From assembly GCA_946530505.1 (NCBI GenBank), contig CAMNAD010000005.1, positions 1 through 19,890 on the forward strand: 19,890 nucleotides of DNA, written 5' to 3'. Made by a program: the position numbers and the translations under genes. Shown here piece by piece: positions 16,971-19,890 of the stretch (position 1 is the stretch's first letter; each line of letters begins with the position of its first letter). The DNA is from an uncultured Bacteroidales bacterium (lineage in GTDB: Bacteria; Bacteroidota; Bacteroidia; Bacteroidales; UBA932). The notes under the pieces were generated by a model. That model saw nothing but the letters and a program-made list of their open reading frames with translations. It made no database searches and had not been told where the DNA came from.

Positions 16971-18418
16971 AAAGGATTCTAACCAGTGCATCAATTATTC
17001 TTGTCGCATCCATCGTGCTAAACGCCAAGGTTGTCCTTCCTCCCGTCATCGGCGACAACATGGTACTTCAGCAGAAGACAGATGCTGCCATTTTCGGCAA
17101 AGCCAAACCCGGAAAAACAGTGACCGTCAAGACCTCCTGGAACAAGAAGAAAGTCAGCACGACTGCTGATTCCCAGACGGGTAAATGGCTGGTACGTGTT
17201 CATACCCCCGAAGCCGGCGGACCTTACGAAATCACCATTTCCGACGGAGAGAAACTTGTCCTCCACGACGTCCTGATCGGCGAAGTATGGTTCGCATCCG
17301 GCCAGTCCAACATGGAGATGCCCATGAAGGGATACGGATCTCAACCTGCAAAAGATGGTATCAAGTACATCGTAAGCGCCAAGGCCTCCCGCCCCATTCG
17401 CATATGCAATATAAAAAAACAGTCATCAGTGACAGTAATGGACAGTTGTGAAGGTTCCTGGGGCAAGAACGATCCCAATACGGTAGCAAACACAAGCGCG
17501 ACCGCATACTTCTTTGCAGACGCCCTGCAGGAAGCCCTGGACATCCCTGTAGGAATAATTGTCAGTTCCTGGGGCGGCAGCAGCATCGAGACCTGGATCA
17601 GTCGCGAGGTATTCGAAAAAGAGTACCCGAAGACCGACCTGGGACATCTGGACGGCAAGCGTGCCGTAAGGCGCAAGCATCAGGATCCCTGTCTGCTTTT
17701 CAACGGCCAGGTTGCTCCACTCATCCCGTTCACGTTCAAAGGGATGATATGGTATCAGGGCGAAGCCAACCGCGCCAGGCCGGACCAGTACGTGCAGCTG
17801 CAGCGCTCATATGTGAAGATGATGCGTTCTCTGTTCGAAGTTCCCGAAGCTCCCTTCTACTGTGTACAGATCGCGCCCTACCCATACGACAACGGACGCA
17901 AGACGCATAGCGGATACTTCTGCGAGGCCCAACAGAAATCCGTCCAGGGAATGGATCACGCGGGCTACGCCACCACCACCGACATCGGCGAATATGGCAC
18001 CATACATCCATGCCATAAGCAGGAAGTCGGCCAGCGGCTTGCATGGCTGGCGCTACGCAACGACTATGGCATGACCGCCATCGAAGCCTGCGCCCCCTAC
18101 TACAAGATAGTCCAGTTCCACGACGGCAAGGCTTTCGTACAGATGAAAGTCGACGGTCTGGGTCTATCTCCTATGGGCGCTGACATTCCCGGCTTCGAGA
18201 TTGCAGGCCCCGACCGCAAGTTTGTACCCGCCAAGGCACGCCGCGATCCGAAACATGGAGACGTGGTGGAGGTGTGGAGCGAATCTGTTTCCGAGCCGGT
18301 AGCCGTACGTTACTGCTGGCACAACTGGAGCGTAGGCGGTCTCTACAACAACTTCGGTATCCCCGCCGGCCCGTTCCGCACGGACGACTGGCCGTTGAAT
18401 GAGGCCGACTGGAAATAG
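16967..18418 (+). CDS. Sialate O-acetylesterase-type SGNH carbohydrate esterase
   Basis: A 483-residue exported esterase with a signal peptide to about residue 20 (VLNA|K). It starts with the typical small beta domain (LPPVIGDNMVLQQ, residues 24-36). The SGNH blocks are intact: nucleophile S114 in WFASGQSNMEMPM, Gly204 in SSWGGSSIETW, a WYQGE block (Q264-G-E266), and D339...H347 in DIGEYGTIHPCHKQEVG. The family removes O-acetyl groups from sugars. Despite the name, many Bacteroidota members act on plant-wall or other glycans, and no sialic acid genes lie nearby. Its ATG overlaps the protease stop (ATGA), so the two are very probably translated together. Predicted location is the periplasm or beyond. 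It is followed by a possible weak terminator and a convergent gene. Confidence 0.92.
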   Translation: MKRILTSASIILVASIVLNAKVVLPPVIGDNMVLQQKTDAAIFGKAKPGKTVTVKTSWNKKKVSTTADSQTGKWLVRVHTPEAGGPYEITISDGEKLVLHDVLIGEVWFASGQSNMEMPMKGYGSQPAKDGIKYIVSAKASRPIRICNIKKQSSVTVMDSCEGSWGKNDPNTVANTSATAYFFADALQEALDIPVGIIVSSWGGSSIETWISREVFEKEYPKTDLGHLDGKRAVRRKHQDPCLLFNGQVAPLIPFTFKGMIWYQGEANRARPDQYVQLQRSYVKMMRSLFEVPEAPFYCVQIAPYPYDNGRKTHSGYFCEAQQKSVQGMDHAGYATTTDIGEYGTIHPCHKQEVGQRLAWLALRNDYGMTAIEACAPYYKIVQFHDGKAFVQMKVDGLGLSPMGADIPGFEIAGPDRKFVPAKARRDPKHGDVVEVWSESVSEPVAVRYCWHNWSVGGLYNNFGIPAGPFRTDDWPLNEADWK

Positions 18419-18430
18419 TCTGCCTCATTC

Positions 18431-18456
18431 AGCAGTCGATCTGCTATTTCTTTTTT
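18431..18456 (+). terminator. Possible weak intrinsic terminator after the esterase gene
   Basis: AGCAG (18431-18435), a 5-base loop and CTGCT (18441-18445) form a short stem, followed by ATTTCTTTTTT (18446-18456). The stem is only 5 bp but the U-run is good. It overlaps the 3' end of the convergent gene, whose closing Lys codons provide the T-run on this strand. Confidence 0.4.
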
Positions 18457-19835
18457 GCAGGAAGAGGGCTCACAGGGTGGTCAGCATAGAGTTTCATGAA
18501 GAAACCGCCGACGACGCTGCGGGCCTGCATGGCATTGAACGTAGGTTCTTCGGTATTCACCCAGTCGCCGAGGGGCACACGATCCGGAGTCTCGTTATAG
18601 AACTTGTAGACAGGGAGGAGGAACTCGCGGAAGCCGTCAACGGTCCCGGCCATGGTTCCAGTCCAAAGCTGCCAATCCGTCTTGGAATACTGACGGCGGC
18701 TGTCGAGAGGCAGTCCGTAGGTATTGAAATGCTTCTTGTACCATTCAAGTTCCGTCGCCACTACCTCATCGCCGAATATATTGAGCCCGAGAACCTTGTC
18801 CCAGACAAGATTGTACTTCTGACTCCACGTTCCTTCGCCATCGAAAGTCAGCCTGTAATGATCCTCCTCGAATGCACGGTGTTTCCACAAGGCTGCCATA
18901 TTCATGGCAAATTCCTGGAAAGCTTTTGCTTCATCCACCTTCCCGATGGAACGTGCCATTTTAGCGTAAGCGGCAACAGCAAGTATGGACTTTGCCGACA
19001 GATTGACATTATGAGCAAGTTTCCCCGCGAAATCGTCGGTACACAACTGATTCTCCGGATCCTGACCATTCTGCAGAGCATAGAGAGCCCACTTTGTCAG
19101 AGTACTCCAGTGCTTCTGGGCGAAACCGGCGTCGGGACTTTGTTTTAGGATCGCAGCTGTTATCAAGAGCATATTGCCACTTTCTTCCAGTGGCATCCAG
19201 TTGCCATAGTGCTGCCCATACGCATCCGGATATACCCCGACATCATGCGGCGCCCAGACCTTGTTCCACTTGGGGCCTTCTGCATAATCGAAAATGAAGT
19301 TTACCAGAGCCTTGGCTATTTCGGTATTATATCTTAGGAACAAAGGAATGGACGGATAAGTCACATCCACGGTCCCTGCGCATCCATTGGAGAAATTCTC
19401 CTTCGAAATGAAATATAGGGAGCCCCTTTCCGACATAACGAGTTTATGAGCAGCGACCGCCTGCCTGTAAGCAGTAGCACATAAATCGGCATACTCCTTG
19501 CCTCCGGACTGAGTCGCTTCGCGTATAAGGTCGGAATCGAAAGCCGCGAGCCTGTCTCCAAGCTTGGGCCAGGCCTTTGCAGCTTTCTGCATCTCTTTCG
19601 TTATGGTATTCCTGCCGTCGGCATTCCAGTAAGGACGAAGGTTCCTGCCCTGAAATTTGATGGAGTAAATATCATCATAGGCAAGCATAAGGACTTCCTC
19701 CTTTTCTTTTTTCACCTTTCCCAGATCGATGCTCCATGCCAGTGCGACATCCTGTTCGACAAAATTTCCGGACGTAATATTCTTGCTCTTGCCATAAGTT
19801 CTGGTATCAAGTTTCCCGGATGTAACGAATTCCAT
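18444..19835 (-). CDS. DUF4965/DUF1793 (glutaminase-A-like) protein, 5'-truncated
   Basis: A 463-residue open frame matching the C-terminal part of the large DUF4964-DUF5127-DUF4965-DUF1793 family, whose members are usually about 800-850 residues. Recognisable patterns are MLAYDDIYSIKFQGRNLRPYW (residues 50-70), YRQAVAAHKLV (123-133), SKENFSNG and TVDVTYPSIPLFLRYN (144-170), ENQLCTDDFAG, and PLDSRRQYSKTDWQLWT near the C-terminus. The family was named after a fungal glutaminase, and bacterial members are common in glycan loci with largely undefined activity. About 370 N-terminal residues, including the signal peptide and DUF5127 region, are missing. An in-frame TAG (19847-19845) lies three codons above the ATG, so that ATG is unlikely to be the native start. 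The break coincides with the odd junction at 19827-19836. Treat it as a truncated gene or an assembly artefact. Confidence 0.85.
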   Translation of the reverse strand: MEFVTSGKLDTRTYGKSKNITSGNFVEQDVALAWSIDLGKVKKEKEEVLMLAYDDIYSIKFQGRNLRPYWNADGRNTITKEMQKAAKAWPKLGDRLAAFDSDLIREATQSGGKEYADLCATAYRQAVAAHKLVMSERGSLYFISKENFSNGCAGTVDVTYPSIPLFLRYNTEIAKALVNFIFDYAEGPKWNKVWAPHDVGVYPDAYGQHYGNWMPLEESGNMLLITAAILKQSPDAGFAQKHWSTLTKWALYALQNGQDPENQLCTDDFAGKLAHNVNLSAKSILAVAAYAKMARSIGKVDEAKAFQEFAMNMAALWKHRAFEEDHYRLTFDGEGTWSQKYNLVWDKVLGLNIFGDEVVATELEWYKKHFNTYGLPLDSRRQYSKTDWQLWTGTMAGTVDGFREFLLPVYKFYNETPDRVPLGDWVNTEEPTFNAMQARSVVGGFFMKLYADHPVSPLPAKKK

Positions 19836-19890
19836 CCTGGCCCGCTACCTCGGCATCACCGCCATCCCGCACCTTGGTGTCGAGTGGTAC
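19827..19890. other. GC-rich tail after an abrupt junction at GAATTC
   Basis: From about 19833 to the right end the sequence leaves the DUF4965 gene. By my count 37 of the last 55 bases are G or C, clearly richer than the preceding stretch. On the plus strand an open frame reads ...ARYLGITAIPHLGVEWY to the edge; it is too short to identify and has no start. The junction sits at or next to an EcoRI recognition sequence (19827-19832). Confidence 0.5.

Noticed and set aside
16967..18418. Sialic acid utilisation locus suggested by the sialate O-acetylesterase name
   Set aside because: No sialidase, NanA/NanE/NanK-type or sialic acid transporter gene is present, and this esterase family is often found in loci for other glycans.
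18444..19835. Accepting the 463-residue DUF4965 frame as a complete short enzyme
   Set aside because: The family normally has about 370 more N-terminal residues, the ATG has no signal peptide behind it, and the frame break coincides with a change in base composition.

Overview
This window looks like a glycan-utilisation and surface-protein region of a Bacteroidales/Bacteroidota bacterium with moderate GC. The evidence is a SusC/SusD pair followed by a train of lipoproteins with domains typical of Bacteroidota polysaccharide utilisation loci (DUF4959/DUF5126/DUF5000, DUF4998, BACON, DUF4886-like, GLUG). Two sites also match the Bacteroidota promoter pattern TTTG - 19/20 bp - TAnnTTTG exactly, and one protein ends in a type IX secretion (Por) sorting domain. 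That domain argues for a T9SS-bearing lineage (for example Rikenellaceae-, Prevotellaceae- or RC9-like relatives) rather than Bacteroides itself. The genus cannot be fixed from this sequence.

Layout. 1-1121 (+) is the 3' part of a GH127/DUF1680-type beta-L-arabinofuranosidase-like enzyme that runs in from the left edge. 1129-1794 (-) is a small hypothetical secreted/membrane protein, convergent with it. 1878-14344 (-) is one tightly packed six-gene operon, read right to left: susC, susD, a DUF4959/5126/5000 lipoprotein, a DUF4998 plus discoidin-like lipoprotein, a BACON-BACON-DUF4886-like lipoprotein, and a fimbrillin-like/GLUG-repeat lipoprotein. It ends in a strong intrinsic terminator. Diverging from susC over only 31 bp are an S8 subtilisin-like protease with a T9SS tail (14376-16970, +) and an overlapping sialate-O-acetylesterase-type SGNH esterase (16967-18418, +). 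Convergent with them is a 5'-truncated glutaminase-A-like DUF4965/DUF1793 protein (18444-19835, -), whose reading frame breaks at an abrupt junction about 55 bp from the right end.

How it may work. SusC/SusD import an oligosaccharide or glycopeptide across the outer membrane, and the four downstream lipoproteins are probably surface glycan-binding or adhesive proteins. No glycoside hydrolase lies in the core operon. Candidate processing enzymes flank it: an arabinofuranosidase-like enzyme, an O-acetylesterase, a DUF4965 protein and a secreted protease. The set would suit an acetylated, arabinose-bearing plant glycan or glycoprotein, but the substrate is inference. No transcriptional regulator (hybrid two-component, ECF sigma/anti-sigma) lies in the window.

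The observations most worth checking are: the DUF4886-like domain that appears to have lost both catalytic Ser and His; the terminator whose loop supplies the -33 element of the next gene's promoter; the protease promoter embedded in the start of susC, giving a leaderless or near-leaderless mRNA; the protease carrying both a lipobox-like N-terminus and a T9SS C-terminus; and the suspicious GC-rich junction at the right end. No RNA genes, insertion sequences or CRISPR arrays were seen, and there is no gene-free stretch longer than 100 bp apart from the 55-bp tail region at the right edge.
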